From Gammaproteobacteria bacterium (GTDB lineage: Bacteria; Pseudomonadota; Gammaproteobacteria; Xanthomonadales; SZUA-36): DNA of 36,031 bases. A program made the position numbers and the translations under genes. Shown in pieces: positions 18,052-33,057 of the stretch; position 1 is the first letter of the stretch, and each line of letters begins with the position of its first letter. A model generated the notes under the pieces. That model searched no databases. It was given only the letters and a program-made list of their open reading frames with translations, and had not been told where the DNA came from. Where the stretch lies: the NCBI GenBank assembly GCA_024275935.1, contig JAJRYF010000060.1:1-36031 (forward strand), in the 5' to 3' direction.

Positions 18052-18822
18052 TTATGCTCTGAAGAAGGGCAGAATATGACGCATACCTGTGACTTTTCCC
18101 AGCCATAGAATAAACCTTTGGTAAGTTGGGTTGAGAATATCTAATAGCTTTTGCGGCCCGGGGGTATAAAACGACCATGCGGCTACAATAATTGCCAGAC
18201 TACCGCCACCAACCAGTACATCTGACAACCAGTGTGCCCCACTAATCAGTCGAGGGCTTATCAGGAGTATGGTTAGTGCCAGAGCTGTCAACTTGACCCA
18301 TAGTGGCAACTTCCAGCGCCACATCAGCCAACACCAAAGAAAAGTAACCGAGGCGTGATCCCCCGGGAAGCTAATCTTGGATTTATCTTTAAGTTCGACA
18401 GCAGGGAACATTTCGCTCAAACGGATAACATCGGGTAATACTAAGCTTGGGCTTTTAACTTTACCAATTATGTCCATGAGGTATACAAATATATTTTCGC
18501 GGAAGAGCATAAGTAGCAGTAGTAGAATTAAAAACGCCATTAGGTTGCTACGACCTTCATGAGAGTTTTTGTTAAAAACAAAAAACGCCAAAATAAGAAA
18601 AGCACTGACTAGATCCCATGCACGAGTGCTGCTATAGGCCCAGAATGCCTCCCAATAACCTGGTTCAGTTCTGAGGCTGCCGTTGAGCAGGAAAAAGAAG
18701 CGCTCATCGAGCCCGCGCCAGAGCAAATAGCTGTTGTCATTGATGTAGCTATAGACAAGTAAAATTGCCAAGAGTTGAAAGCCGATAAACGGCAGCCATT
18801 TCCATTTTTGACCAAATATCAT
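18052..18822 (-). CDS. PAP2-family membrane phosphatase
   Basis: A 256-residue inner-membrane protein with about six transmembrane segments. The PAP2 (type 2 phosphatidic acid phosphatase) motifs 2 and 3 are visible: PGDH (153-156), a variant of the common PSGH, and R191-x5-H197-x3-D201 in SPRLISGAHWLSD. Motif 1 (K-x6-RP) is not clearly present; the nearest candidate is around KVKSPSLVLPD. Such proteins dephosphorylate lipid pyrophosphates such as undecaprenyl pyrophosphate or modify lipid A phosphates. Position tail-to-tail with lpxC fits an envelope lipid substrate, but that is inference. The variant motifs leave activity uncertain. Confidence 0.8.
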   Translation of the reverse strand: MIFGQKWKWLPFIGFQLLAILLVYSYINDNSYLLWRGLDERFFFLLNGSLRTEPGYWEAFWAYSSTRAWDLVSAFLILAFFVFNKNSHEGRSNLMAFLILLLLLMLFRENIFVYLMDIIGKVKSPSLVLPDVIRLSEMFPAVELKDKSKISFPGDHASVTFLWCWLMWRWKLPLWVKLTALALTILLISPRLISGAHWLSDVLVGGGSLAIIVAAWSFYTPGPQKLLDILNPTYQRFILWLGKVTGMRHILPFFRA

Positions 18823-18967
18823 TTAATGCCCCGACCCCAGAACTCACTTTTATACGCGCTTGGAATTCTAGCATATTAAGGGCATAGTTCTGCCGGGTAT
18901 GAAAAAAGAGTGCAAATACTGGCCAATTGGGGGAAAATGTGGCTTTACAGTATATTCATGAGATGAA

Positions 18968-19723
18968 ATGAGCAATCAGGATCCCCCCAAGACCGACTTT
19001 GGCTATCGTGAGGTAGCGGTAGCAGATAAAGCCAGACTGGTTGGCGAGGTGTTTAGCTCAGTTGCCGGAAAATACGATATTATGAATGACTTGATGTCGT
19101 TGGGCGTACACCGCCTGTGGAAACGACATTTCGTGCGTACAGCGCAAATATCAGCAGGTGCCAAAGTGTTGGATATCGCCGGTGGCACGGGTGATATTGC
19201 ACGGCTATTGCTGGGTAGGGTGGGCAAATCAGGCAAGGTCGTGTTATCTGATATCAATCCGGAAATGCTAGCTGTTGGTCGTGCCAGAATGGAAGATCAG
19301 GGCCTGGTGACGGGGTTGAAATATGTGCTCGCTAACGCCGAAGAATTACCGTTTGCCGATCAATCTTTCGATGCGGTAACTATAGCTTTTGGCTTGCGTA
19401 ATGTAACTAATAAAGACACAGCACTAAAAGAAATGCATCGGGTATTGCGACCCGGTGGTCAGGTTAATATTTTAGAGTTCTCTAAAGTTGGCTCGAAAAC
19501 CCTGAAGAAAATATATGACCTATACTCGTTCTCCTTACTGCCCAAAATTGGTGGAGTGGTAGCCAACGATGAAGATAGCTATCGTTATCTGGCCGAATCT
19601 ATTCGTAAGCATCCCAGTCAGGAAGTCTTGGCTGGAATGTTACGCGCTGCTGGATTTGAAAGGGTAAATTTTGAAAATCTCACCAACGGCGTGGTGGCTA
19701 TCCACCGTGGCTACCATGTCTGA
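18968..19723 (+). CDS. ubiE: Demethylmenaquinone/2-methoxy-6-polyprenyl-1,4-benzoquinol methyltransferase UbiE
   Basis: SAM-dependent C-methyltransferase of ubiquinone (and menaquinone) synthesis. The 251-residue product (E. coli 251) has the family start [41 protein letters not shown], the SAM motif [12 protein letters not shown], the [11 protein letters not shown]-like block [14 protein letters not shown], and ends [11 protein letters not shown] possible promoter TTGGGG (18927-18932), 18 bases, TATATT (18951-18956) would start transcription only a few bases before the ATG. It overlaps ubiJ by eight bases. Confidence 0.96.
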   Translation: MSNQDPPKTDFGYREVAVADKARLVGEVFSSVAGKYDIMNDLMSLGVHRLWKRHFVRTAQISAGAKVLDIAGGTGDIARLLLGRVGKSGKVVLSDINPEMLAVGRARMEDQGLVTGLKYVLANAEELPFADQSFDAVTIAFGLRNVTNKDTALKEMHRVLRPGGQVNILEFSKVGSKTLKKIYDLYSFSLLPKIGGVVANDEDSYRYLAESIRKHPSQEVLAGMLRAAGFERVNFENLTNGVVAIHRGYHV

Positions 19724-20345
19724 AGCAAACACCACTAAAAGCTATGTAACCCCGTTGCCAGGTGTTTTTGCCGGGCTCCTGCAGCGAGCACTCAATGAGC
19801 AATTGGCAGGTAATGAAGATTTACACAAACTAGCCAATAGGGTTCTGGGGCTGGAGTTAAAAGGCACGGGTCTGACCTTGTTTTTTCAACAGCAATTGGG
19901 CCAGCTTATGGTCTCGGTTGAGCCATCTGCGGAGGTGGCAACCTGGATTAGAGGCACTCCGAAGGCATTGTTTGGAATGGCTAGGCCGCAATGGAGCAGT
20001 GCTACTGACCAGGTAATGATTGAAGGTGACGCTGGTCTGGTGCGCGACTTTGAATCAATAATGCGCCAGCTGGATTTTGACTGGGAGCAAAAATTAAGTG
20101 GGCTGGTGGGCGATGTTGCCGCGCATCAACTTGGAGTAGTTGCTAAAAAGGTTGCCAGCTTTGCCAAAGGCGTGATTGACTTAGGCAGCGAAAGTGTAGC
20201 TGAGGGATTGCAGCAGGGGGTCCGCAGACAAGCAGATGGCTTTACTTCCACGAAGGAATTGGCCAAGTTCTCAGAGCAAGTTACCGCATTATCAGATTCG
20301 GTTGAAGCATTAGAAAGCCGTCTTGCCACCCCCGCCAATCAATAA
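19716..20345 (+). CDS. ubiJ: Ubiquinone biosynthesis accessory factor UbiJ (SCP2 domain)
   Basis: Small lipid-binding protein of the soluble Ubi complex; with UbiK it is thought to present hydrophobic intermediates to the hydroxylases. The 209-residue product has an N-terminal SCP2-like region (about 15-110: LNRAL-type helix, then [36 protein letters not shown]) and a C-terminal helical part ending in a coiled coil ([15 protein letters not shown]). Start ATG 19716 lies inside the ubiE end; longer in-frame extension from 19671 is within ubiE coding sequence and is not supported. Position between ubiE and ubiB is the usual gammaproteobacterial order. Confidence 0.9.
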   Translation: MSEANTTKSYVTPLPGVFAGLLQRALNEQLAGNEDLHKLANRVLGLELKGTGLTLFFQQQLGQLMVSVEPSAEVATWIRGTPKALFGMARPQWSSATDQVMIEGDAGLVRDFESIMRQLDFDWEQKLSGLVGDVAAHQLGVVAKKVASFAKGVIDLGSESVAEGLQQGVRRQADGFTSTKELAKFSEQVTALSDSVEALESRLATPANQ

Positions 20346-20357
20346 GGTGCAACCTAA

Positions 20358-22019
20358 GTGATCTCAGCTATCAGGCAAATGTTTCGATTATGGCGAATTA
20401 ACTCAATTCTGGCGCGCTATCGCCTCGATGAAATGGCGCGTGGAACACCTTTGTATCGACCACTAAGACTGGTCGGTATGTTAAGTCTCCGGCGGACGGC
20501 CAAGATCAAAGATATGTCTATGGGTAAGCGCTTGCGCATGGCGTTGCAGGAAATGGGGCCGGTGTATGTGAAGTTTGGGCAGATACTTTCTACCCGTAGA
20601 GATATTCTTCCAGGTGAAATTGCAGATGAATTGGCCTTGTTACAAGATCAGGTTCCGCCATTTCCGGGCGAGGAGGCAAAGGCAATCATTGAAAAGTCGC
20701 TGGGAGCTAGTGTTGCCGAGTTATTTGATGATTTCGATATTGAGCCACTGGCTTCCGCTTCTATTGCCCAGGTACATGTGGCCAAACTGAAAACCGGAGA
20801 AAGAGTGGTAGTAAAGGTTGTAAGACCTGGAATAAGGCGCCAGTTAGTGCGTGATATTGAGCCACTAAAAGCCATTACTGGCTTACTGGAGAAGTATTGG
20901 CATGGTGGTGCAAGGGTGCGCCCACTGGAAGTTGTCAAAGAGTTCGAAACGGTAGTCTATGATGAACTGGATATGCAGCGCGAGGCGGCTAATGCAAGTT
21001 TGCTAAGACGCAATTTTGAGCACTCCAGCGAAGTCTATATTCCAGAAATACACTGGCCTATGTGCAAGAACAATGTTTTGGTTATGGAGAGGGTAGATGG
21101 TATCCCAGTTGGGGATACAAAGCGCTTGAAAGCAGCAGGTGTTGATCTGGAAAAGCTCGCTGTCCGCGGAGTTAAAATGTTTTACACCATGGTGTTTAGA
21201 GATAACCTCTTTCATGCCGACCTGCACCCCGGCAATATACTGATCGATGTTACCAACCCTGGTGAGGCCAGCTATATTCTTATTGATTACGGTATTGTTG
21301 CTAGCCTTTCCCCTCAGGATCTATACTTTATTTCAGAAAATTTTATGGCTTTGTTCAAGCAAAATTATCGGCGTGTTGCTGAATTGCACATTGAAGCTGG
21401 CTGGGTACCGGCAGATACCCGTATAGATGAATTGGAATCGGCAGTGCGGATGGTGGGTGAGTCAAGTTTTTCGCGGCCATTAAACGAGATCTCATTTGGA
21501 CAAATGTTGCTAAGTTTGTTTCGAGTTGCCAGGCGTTTCCAGCTAAGCATTCAACCGCAACTAATTATGCTGCAAAAAACCATGCTGAATATTGAAGGAC
21601 TGGGCCGTCAACTATACCCCGGCTTGGATATTTGGGCCGTGGCAAAACCTGAGCTGGAGGCAATAATAAAAGAAAAACACGGCTTTGATAGTACCATCAG
21701 CAATTTACGCGATAAGTTACCAGGTTGGCTGTCAAATAGTCCCGAAATGCCGGGCCTTGTGCACGACTTCCTGCGTCTTGCCGTGCGTGGCGAGCTTCGT
21801 ACCAGGGTAGATTCGAGTGAACTGGTAGCATTAAAGCAGAGTTATAAACTGGAAAGTCAGAAAAACCGACAGTTTATGTTGTCAATTAGCCTGGCGTTGA
21901 TATCAGCCTTATTGCTTGTGCTTGAAGCTGGTCCCTGGAGGCTGCTAGGCTTGTCTAGCCTTGGTATTGCTGTGGCTGGCCTGGCATTGATTTCATTCTT
22001 ACGCAAGCCTGGAAAATAG
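20358..22019 (+). CDS. ubiB: Ubiquinone biosynthesis regulatory protein kinase-like UbiB
   Basis: Atypical kinase-like ATPase of the ABC1/ADCK family, anchored to the inner membrane and needed for ubiquinone synthesis. The 553-residue product has the family KxGQ motif (K72-F-G-Q75, VKFGQILSTR), the alanine-rich nucleotide loop in LASASIAQVHVA, the invariant Lys in VVVKVVRPG, HADLHPGN (286-293) and the DYGIV metal motif. Two hydrophobic helices lie at the C-terminus (about 500-550). The start is GTG 20358, 12 bases after ubiJ. Length matches E. coli UbiB (546). Confidence 0.96.
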   Translation: MISAIRQMFRLWRINSILARYRLDEMARGTPLYRPLRLVGMLSLRRTAKIKDMSMGKRLRMALQEMGPVYVKFGQILSTRRDILPGEIADELALLQDQVPPFPGEEAKAIIEKSLGASVAELFDDFDIEPLASASIAQVHVAKLKTGERVVVKVVRPGIRRQLVRDIEPLKAITGLLEKYWHGGARVRPLEVVKEFETVVYDELDMQREAANASLLRRNFEHSSEVYIPEIHWPMCKNNVLVMERVDGIPVGDTKRLKAAGVDLEKLAVRGVKMFYTMVFRDNLFHADLHPGNILIDVTNPGEASYILIDYGIVASLSPQDLYFISENFMALFKQNYRRVAELHIEAGWVPADTRIDELESAVRMVGESSFSRPLNEISFGQMLLSLFRVARRFQLSIQPQLIMLQKTMLNIEGLGRQLYPGLDIWAVAKPELEAIIKEKHGFDSTISNLRDKLPGWLSNSPEMPGLVHDFLRLAVRGELRTRVDSSELVALKQSYKLESQKNRQFMLSISLALISALLLVLEAGPWRLLGLSSLGIAVAGLALISFLRKPGK

Positions 22020-22036
22020 CTTCTTCCTTTGTAGTT

Positions 22037-22114
22037 CCGGGTATCCCAAAACCTCGCCATTCCGGGGTGGCGAATAGCTGAACCCGAAATTCGTAGCGCG
22101 GAAGAGGATCCCGG
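22037..22114. repeat. Nested inverted repeats in the ubiB/parC convergent gap
   Basis: An outer pair CCGGGTATCC (22037-22046) / GGATCCCGG (22106-22114) surrounds a perfect 6-base hairpin TCGCCA (22054-22059) / TGGCGA (22068-22073). No T-run follows on either strand. It may act as a two-way transcription barrier between the convergent genes, or be a worn dispersed palindromic repeat. Confidence 0.45.
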
Positions 22115-22151
22115 ATAATGCTACTCGCATATCTTTTATATGACGGTTTTT

Positions 22152-24407
22152 TTACTGCCCCTCAGCTAACTCAATTGCAGTAACTCGCTGGAATCCCCGG
22201 GGTAACTTACGCCCGCGCTTGGCGCGCTCGGAGCGATAGTGTTCGAGGTCTTTGGTGCTCATCCGCAGATAGCGACCGCCAGCCCAGATCAGAATCTCCC
22301 GGCCTGCGGGGATTACAGTAACCCCGACTACAAACTCCTTACCAGCTTTGATGATTTTCGGGGGGATGTTAATCAGCTTGTTGCCCTTGCCTTTACTCAA
22401 CTCTGGTAATTCTGCTAGTGGGTACACTAGTAAGTACCCTGCGCTGGTAACGCAGGCGATAAGGTCATTGGAGTAGTCACTTACTAATGACGACAGTAGA
22501 GGTGCGGAGTCGCCGGGTAGCGTTAAAATTCGTTTTCCAGCCTTGACTTTGCTATACAAGTTTTCTCTGGCGGTGACAAAACCATAGCCAAAGCTACTGG
22601 CAATTACAATTTTATCAGTCGGGTCGCCAGCTAGTACGGAAACAAAACTACTGCCATCTGGTGGGTTGAATGGCTTGGTTAGTGGCTCACCTAAGGAGCG
22701 TGCTGAAGGTAGTGTATGTGCGGGCAAAGAATAGGTTCGGCCGCTGCTATCAAGGAATACTGCAAGTTGATTACTGCGCCCACAGGCACTGTGTAAGTAT
22801 TCATCTCCGGCACGATAATTCAGGCTTTCCGGGTCTATCTCATGGCCTTTTGCAGCTCGCACCCAACCAGACTTTGATAAGACTACAGTAATCGGTTCGG
22901 CGGTAACCAGGTCAGCTTCATTCAATGCTTTGGCAGCTTCGCTAACCACAATCGGTGAGCGCCGGTCATCACCATAGAGTTTAGCGTCGGCCAACAGCTC
23001 TTTTTTAATCAGGGTTTTCATTCTTTGCTTGGAACCCAGAGTTAATTCAAGTTGCTGGCGCTCTGCATCAAGCTCATCGCTCTCGCCTTGAAGCTTAAAT
23101 TCTTCCAGCTTCGCCAGATGCCGCAGCTTCAGATCAAGAATGGCATCGGTTTGGGTTCCGGTGAGATTAAACCGTGACATCATTACCGCTTTAGGTTTAT
23201 CTTCGGTACGAATGATGTGTATTACTTCATCAATATTTAAGTAGGCAATCAACAGGCCTTCAAGTATATGCAGCCGGTCAACAACTTGATCAAGGCGGAA
23301 CTCTAGTTTACGGGTAACAGTTTGCAGGCGAAATTGTAGCCATTCGCTCAGTATTTGTTTAAGGTTCCGGACTCCCGGCTTGCCATTCATGCCGATTACA
23401 TTGAGATTTACCCGGTAGGTGCGTTCCAGATCGGTGGTTGCAAACAGGTGATGCATAAGCTGTTCTACATCCACGCGGTTGGAGCGGGGTACTATAACCA
23501 GCCTAGTTGGATTTTCATGATCAGACTCATCGCGCAAATCTTCAACCATAGGCAGTTTTTTTGCCCGCATCTGGCTGGCTATTTGTTCCAGTATCTTGGC
23601 GCCAGAGACTTGATGGGGCAGGGCGATAATAATGACTTCCCCTTCTTCTTTTTCATAGACAGCGCGCATCCGCAAGCCACCGTTACCGGTGCTGTATATT
23701 TTATGCAACTCCTCAGGCGGGGTAGTGATTTCGGCTTCGGTTGGGTAATCAGGGCCTTTAATGTGCTCGCACAACTCCTCAACTGTAGTTCTGGAGCTTT
23801 CCAGCAGCCGAATACAAGCGCTAACCACTTCATTCAAGTTATGTGGTGGTATATCGGTAGACATACCCACAGCGATACCCATGGTGCCGTTGAGTAAAAC
23901 ATTTGGTAAGCGGGCCGGCAACATTACCGGTTCTTTTAGGGTGCCATCGAAATTTGGTTGCCAGTCGCTAGTTCCCTGACCCAGTTCTTGCAACAGGGAT
24001 TTTGAATATGCGGTCAGGCGGGACTCGGTATAGCGCATTGCGGCAAAAGATTTTGGATCATCCGGTGAGCCAAAATTGCCTTGCCCATCAACCAGTGGGT
24101 AACGGTATGAGAACGGCTGGGCCATAAGTACCATGGCTTCGTAACTGGCAGAATCTCCATGTGGGTGAAATTTACCAATTACATCACCAATTGTGCGGGC
24201 GGATTTCTTATGCTTAGAACTGGCTGATAGACCCAATTCTGACATGGCATATACAATTCTCCGTTGCACTGGCTTAAGGCCATCACCGACGAATGGTAGA
24301 GCGCGGTCAAGTACTACATACATTGAGTAATCAAGGTAGGCCTTTTCCGCATACTCGCGTAAGGGGATTTGCTCGTGGCCGGGGAAACTAAGACTTATTT
24401 CCGACAT
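22152..24407 (-). CDS. parC: DNA topoisomerase IV subunit A ParC
   Basis: DNA breakage-reunion subunit that decatenates daughter chromosomes together with ParE. The 751-residue product (E. coli 752) has the winged-helix region with [15 protein letters not shown], the catalytic tyrosine Y126 in [10 protein letters not shown], coiled-coil segments and a short beta-pinwheel C-terminal domain. It lacks the GyrA-box and is about 120 residues shorter than GyrA. Quinolone-determining positions are Ser86 and Glu90 (equal to E. coli Ser80 and Glu84), the susceptible type. A ribosome site AGGAAA precedes the ATG. It lies 46 bases downstream of the TPR gene on the same strand. Confidence 0.96.
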   Translation of the reverse strand: MSEISLSFPGHEQIPLREYAEKAYLDYSMYVVLDRALPFVGDGLKPVQRRIVYAMSELGLSASSKHKKSARTIGDVIGKFHPHGDSASYEAMVLMAQPFSYRYPLVDGQGNFGSPDDPKSFAAMRYTESRLTAYSKSLLQELGQGTSDWQPNFDGTLKEPVMLPARLPNVLLNGTMGIAVGMSTDIPPHNLNEVVSACIRLLESSRTTVEELCEHIKGPDYPTEAEITTPPEELHKIYSTGNGGLRMRAVYEKEEGEVIIIALPHQVSGAKILEQIASQMRAKKLPMVEDLRDESDHENPTRLVIVPRSNRVDVEQLMHHLFATTDLERTYRVNLNVIGMNGKPGVRNLKQILSEWLQFRLQTVTRKLEFRLDQVVDRLHILEGLLIAYLNIDEVIHIIRTEDKPKAVMMSRFNLTGTQTDAILDLKLRHLAKLEEFKLQGESDELDAERQQLELTLGSKQRMKTLIKKELLADAKLYGDDRRSPIVVSEAAKALNEADLVTAEPITVVLSKSGWVRAAKGHEIDPESLNYRAGDEYLHSACGRSNQLAVFLDSSGRTYSLPAHTLPSARSLGEPLTKPFNPPDGSSFVSVLAGDPTDKIVIASSFGYGFVTARENLYSKVKAGKRILTLPGDSAPLLSSLVSDYSNDLIACVTSAGYLLVYPLAELPELSKGKGNKLINIPPKIIKAGKEFVVGVTVIPAGREILIWAGGRYLRMSTKDLEHYRSERAKRGRKLPRGFQRVTAIELAEGQ

Positions 24408-24453
24408 ACTATTTCCTGTGTTACATAATTTGTGGGTAGTGTTACCGCTGTTT

Positions 24454-25437
24454 TCAAAGTGCTGCCTTTATGGCTTTTTTCAAGCGCTTATCACTGACGC
24501 TCTGGCTTAACCTTTTGTAGGTTAGGATGGCTTCATCTGCCCCGCCATTGGCTTCGATTAGATTAGCCAGGCGGAACTCAGCCCACTCTTTGGATGGCAG
24601 TCCAGGTAATTCCGGGGCAGTTTCCATATATTTCTTTAATGAGTCGATGCCAGTTTGGATTTGGGTTTTAGAGATTACACTAGTTCGCCCAATTTGATAG
24701 AGTGCGCCAAATTTACTTGCTTGAAACTCGGTTACCTCCCCAGCTTGCTCTATGCTTAACTCAAAGTCTTGTATGGCTGCTGGGTAAGCTTCCAGGCTTT
24801 GTTGATACATACCGCGCCTAAACAGAATATCGGGGTCATTGATGAGTTCTGGTGATAGTTTGGAAAACAGAGTTCTGATTGCGGCTTTATCCTCGGTCAC
24901 TGCATAAACACTTATCAGTGCAAGCACTCCTCGTTTTGAGTCAAGAGATTTAATTCGCGTAGCTTGCTGCAGGGCGATATCTTTATCTCCCCCGACGATG
25001 CCGGGTGCGGCTAGGTGGTAGCTCATAAGAGCCTGGCGGTAGGCAATGTTATCTGGTTCCAGACTAACTGCCTGGGTAAATCCGGAAAGGGTTTTTTTGG
25101 CATAGCCCATAGCTCTGAAGACACTGGCATCCTGAGCTACTTGACCCATAATGATGCCGTAACTGTATTGTACTATGGCGGTATCAGGCGCTTGAGTTAC
25201 CGCTTTATCGGCTAGTTTTTTGGCTGTATCTAAATCGTCCTGCCGCAGCGCAATACGGGCCAGGTAAGCGAGTGCTACGGGCTTGGTTTTGGTTTGCTCA
25301 AATAGTAGTTTGGCCGCTGTCAGCTCACCATCGTTGAATAGGTCTATTGCTTTCTGGTTGGCACTAAGCTGGGTAACCAGCAATAGCAAAATTACAGTTA
25401 GCGCGGATTGGTATTTTTTGGTGCGGTAAATATTCAT
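24454..25437 (-). CDS. Tetratricopeptide-repeat protein, exported
   Basis: I recognise no named family. The 327-residue product from ATG 25437 begins with a likely signal peptide ([10 protein letters not shown], then [15 protein letters not shown]), followed by several TPR-like helix pairs: [67 protein letters not shown] and a final [20 protein letters not shown]. The frame is open 66 codons further upstream without a stop, reaching into parE, but that extension has no protein-like signal and buries the signal peptide, so it is rejected. It sits between parE and parC on their strand and may be co-transcribed; a functional link to topoisomerase IV is not evident. Confidence 0.75.
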   Translation of the reverse strand: MNIYRTKKYQSALTVILLLLVTQLSANQKAIDLFNDGELTAAKLLFEQTKTKPVALAYLARIALRQDDLDTAKKLADKAVTQAPDTAIVQYSYGIIMGQVAQDASVFRAMGYAKKTLSGFTQAVSLEPDNIAYRQALMSYHLAAPGIVGGDKDIALQQATRIKSLDSKRGVLALISVYAVTEDKAAIRTLFSKLSPELINDPDILFRRGMYQQSLEAYPAAIQDFELSIEQAGEVTEFQASKFGALYQIGRTSVISKTQIQTGIDSLKKYMETAPELPGLPSKEWAEFRLANLIEANGGADEAILTYKRLSQSVSDKRLKKAIKAAL

Positions 25438-25598
25438 GTGTTGCCAGGGAGCCTCTGATTTATTCTGGGTGAAGCGGATTGAGAAACGGAATTCTACCAG
25501 AGTAAGGCAGTAAGTGCTGGTAATAGCAGCGCTATTGCCTGCGCTTACTAACGCAGCTATGGTAAATTCCGGACTCAAGACGCTCATCCACGAATAGA

Positions 25599-27512
<1,914 letters not shown>

Positions 27513-27547
27513 CTATCTAGTGTACCTGAGATGCAATCATCAGGCAT

Positions 27548-27580
27548 AAAAAAACCGACCTCAAATGAGGCCGGTTTTTA
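27548..27580 (-). terminator. Bidirectional intrinsic terminator after the sortase substrate gene
   Basis: A 10-base stem with one mismatch, ACCGACCTCA (27554-27563) / TGAGGCCGGT (27566-27575), is flanked by seven A on the left and five T on the right. It can therefore end transcripts on either strand. On the - strand it closes the sortase unit and separates it from parE. Confidence 0.85.
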
Positions 27581-27595
27581 GCCTAAAGTGGTGTC

Positions 27596-28090
27596 TTATA
27601 GACGGCGGCGGGCTACGCCCAGACCAAAACCAAGACCCAAGAAGGCTAGACCCAGTAGGCCTATCAGCGGTAACTGGCTAGCAGTATCCGGCATTACAGG
27701 CTCAGGCTCAGGCTCTGGAGCAACTTCGGCAACTTCGGCAACTACTTCAGCTTCTTCGACTGCTTCTACGCCACCTGGCTCAGAAACAAGTACCCAACCA
27801 TTTTCAGTATGAGTAATATAAGCTCTTAAATGTTGTCCGACAACAATTTGGTCCAAACCTACAGGCTCACCATCAATCATAAATCTGAATTCGTGTGGAA
27901 CTCTGAATCTTTTACGGCCTTCATTTTCGATGTCTACCCAAATCCAGCGACCGGATATGCGTAATACTTTAAAAGGTTTGACATCAACCGTGGTTTCTGC
28001 AACCTCTACAGCTACTACATCTTGCGCGACAACCGGGGCTGCAGACAACATAAGCAGGCTAATTATAAATGCTAATAGTACTTTCTTCAT
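27596..28090 (-). CDS. Secreted protein with C-terminal MPDTA sorting-like signal (probable sortase substrate)
   Basis: The 164-residue product has a Sec signal peptide (MKKVLLAFIISLLMLSAAPV, cleavage near residue 22). A compact beta-rich domain follows (about 40-102; RISGRWIWVDIE, RFRVPHEFRFMIDGEPVGL, VVGQHLRAYIT), then an acidic Glu/Val/Ala/Pro stalk (107-132). The C-terminal signal has three parts: MPDTA (133-137), a hydrophobic helix (about 140-160) and RRRL. That tripartite end is the classical sortase signal, and the motif fits the LPxTA-like class. The domain resembles short repeats seen in other Gram-negative proteins with LPxTA-like ends, from memory only. A ribosome site AGGAGA precedes the ATG. 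The gene directly follows the sortase gene (51-base gap) and a terminator follows it. Its function is unknown. Confidence 0.8.
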   Translation of the reverse strand: MKKVLLAFIISLLMLSAAPVVAQDVVAVEVAETTVDVKPFKVLRISGRWIWVDIENEGRKRFRVPHEFRFMIDGEPVGLDQIVVGQHLRAYITHTENGWVLVSEPGGVEAVEEAEVVAEVAEVAPEPEPEPVMPDTASQLPLIGLLGLAFLGLGFGLGVARRRL

Positions 28091-28141
28091 TTTCTTTCTC
28101 CTAGTGAAAATTCGCCATTATGGCGGCCATTACTCTCAGAC

Positions 28142-28801
28142 TCATTCTAACAGAGAATGCTCGCTGTGGAACTGAGCCTTGACAATAAATCTCTTTGGTG
28201 CGCTTCCAACAAAATAAAATGGGTAACAAGTGACCAGTGTAACTTCGTCTTTACCGGTATCACTAAGGACACTTAAATCATCCGGAGTGGTTACATGCGT
28301 AGATATAATCTTATATTTCACGCTGCCTTTCAATGTTTTTACTTCAATAATCTCGCCTATCTGTATATCTTTAAGGCCGCGAAAGAATCCATCCCTGTGC
28401 CCGTATAGTGCTAAATTCCCCGGAACCCCAATTCTTGCGGTGCCGGGAACTCTGCCTACAGCCCGATTCAGGGTTAATTCATCAATGCCGGTAAAGATAG
28501 GCACAGTTAGGTCAATTGACGGGATTTCCAGAACTGCCTCGGGTAAGCCAAGGTCGTGCTCCAGGGAGTCGTGATAGTCACTTACTCGTTGGTCATTCCA
28601 CAGGCTGGTATTAAAATTTGAGTTGTTACTGGGGCTATCACTGGTGCTGGCAATGTTTTGCTGCCTGGCCTGTTCGAATTTTTTTAGGTCTTGCGCTGGC
28701 AATATACTACTCTGAGCATGGGCAATAACAAACACCGACAGCAATGCGGCACTTACTATAAATGCAGTTCTTTGAGCAATTGCCAAGTGTTTTTTATTCA
28801 C
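28142..28801 (-). CDS. Sortase, class D-like, Gram-negative type
   Basis: A cysteine transpeptidase predicted to cut the partner protein's C-terminal motif and join it to an acceptor. The 219-residue product has an N-terminal membrane anchor or signal segment (about 10-30), a low-complexity Asn/Ser linker (50-68) and a sortase domain. The catalytic triad is visible: H135 in YGHRDGFFRGL, C192 in TLVTCYPF and R204 in APKRFIV. The sortase start LEIPSIDLTVPIF and the TLVTCYPF block are class D-like. GTG 28801 is chosen; a TTG at 28816 would add five residues. It is the first gene of a two-gene unit with its likely substrate and is divergent from pyrG. Confidence 0.88.
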   Translation of the reverse strand: MNKKHLAIAQRTAFIVSAALLSVFVIAHAQSSILPAQDLKKFEQARQQNIASTSDSPSNNSNFNTSLWNDQRVSDYHDSLEHDLGLPEAVLEIPSIDLTVPIFTGIDELTLNRAVGRVPGTARIGVPGNLALYGHRDGFFRGLKDIQIGEIIEVKTLKGSVKYKIISTHVTTPDDLSVLSDTGKDEVTLVTCYPFYFVGSAPKRFIVKAQFHSEHSLLE

Positions 28802-28826
28802 TTCGTTTCCCGTCAACAGAAGCTGT

Positions 28827-28856
28827 ACTTTAACACAGGCGTTTTTCTTTTATCAA
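28827..28856 (-). promoter_or_regulatory. Predicted promoter of the sortase unit
   Basis: Read on the - strand: TTGATA (28856-28851), an 18-base spacer and TAAAGT (28832-28827), about 25 bases before the sortase GTG. It would drive both sortase and substrate genes. Confidence 0.5.
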
Positions 28857-28886
28857 ATAAGCCCCCCATAATGCGGCTTGAGTCGC

Positions 28887-28892
28887 TATAAT
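28887..28892 (+). promoter_or_regulatory. Possible -10 box of the pyrG operon
   Basis: A perfect TATAAT lies 52 bases before the pyrG ATG, in the divergent gap with the sortase gene. No good -35 is found at 16-18 bases upstream, so the promoter would be weak or activator-dependent. Confidence 0.35.
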
Positions 28893-28920
28893 ATTATTCC
28901 AGATTATATTGATTATTTAA

Positions 28921-32743
<3,823 letters not shown>

Positions 32744-32754
32744 GGCGAAGTCTG

Positions 32755-33057
32755 GTGCGTCTGCTTATCGCTGCCTTACTCCTGCTCCTGGTGTTGCTAC
32801 AGCTATTGTTTTGGTTTGGTGAAAGTGGCCAGGAACGGGTGCGGGAGTTAGAGCGAGCGGTTGAGATGCAAAATGAAGAAAACGCAGAGCTGGTGACTCG
32901 CAATGCAGCTCTGCAGGCGGAGGTTGAAGACCTGCGCGAAGGCCTGGATGCGATTGAAGAGCGAGCTAGAAACGAACTGGGCTTGATCCGTGAAGGAGAG
33001 GTTTTTTATCAAGTGGTAACCCCACAGACAGAAGAGTCAGCCCCAATCCCCAGATAG
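32755..33057 (+). CDS. ftsB: Cell division protein FtsB
   Basis: Bitopic inner-membrane divisome protein of the FtsQ-FtsL-FtsB complex. The product is 100 residues: one Leu-rich transmembrane helix (about 2-20), FWFGESGQ, a Glu-rich coiled coil (QERVRELERAVEMQNEENAE) and the conserved EERARNELGLIREGEVFYQVV. GTG 32755 gives the family length and has AGGGCGAAG just upstream; a longer frame from TTG 32704 runs inside eno and is rejected. The stop codon lies inside a long hairpin. Confidence 0.93.
   Translation: MRLLIAALLLLLVLLQLLFWFGESGQERVRELERAVEMQNEENAELVTRNAALQAEVEDLREGLDAIEERARNELGLIREGEVFYQVVTPQTEESAPIPR

Noticed and set aside
23355-23897. A 180-codon open frame on the + strand
   Set aside because: It is antisense to the conserved ATPase-coupled core of parC and shows no protein-like pattern.
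22152-24407. Quinolone-resistance substitutions in parC
   Set aside because: The key positions Ser86 and Glu90 carry the wild-type residues.
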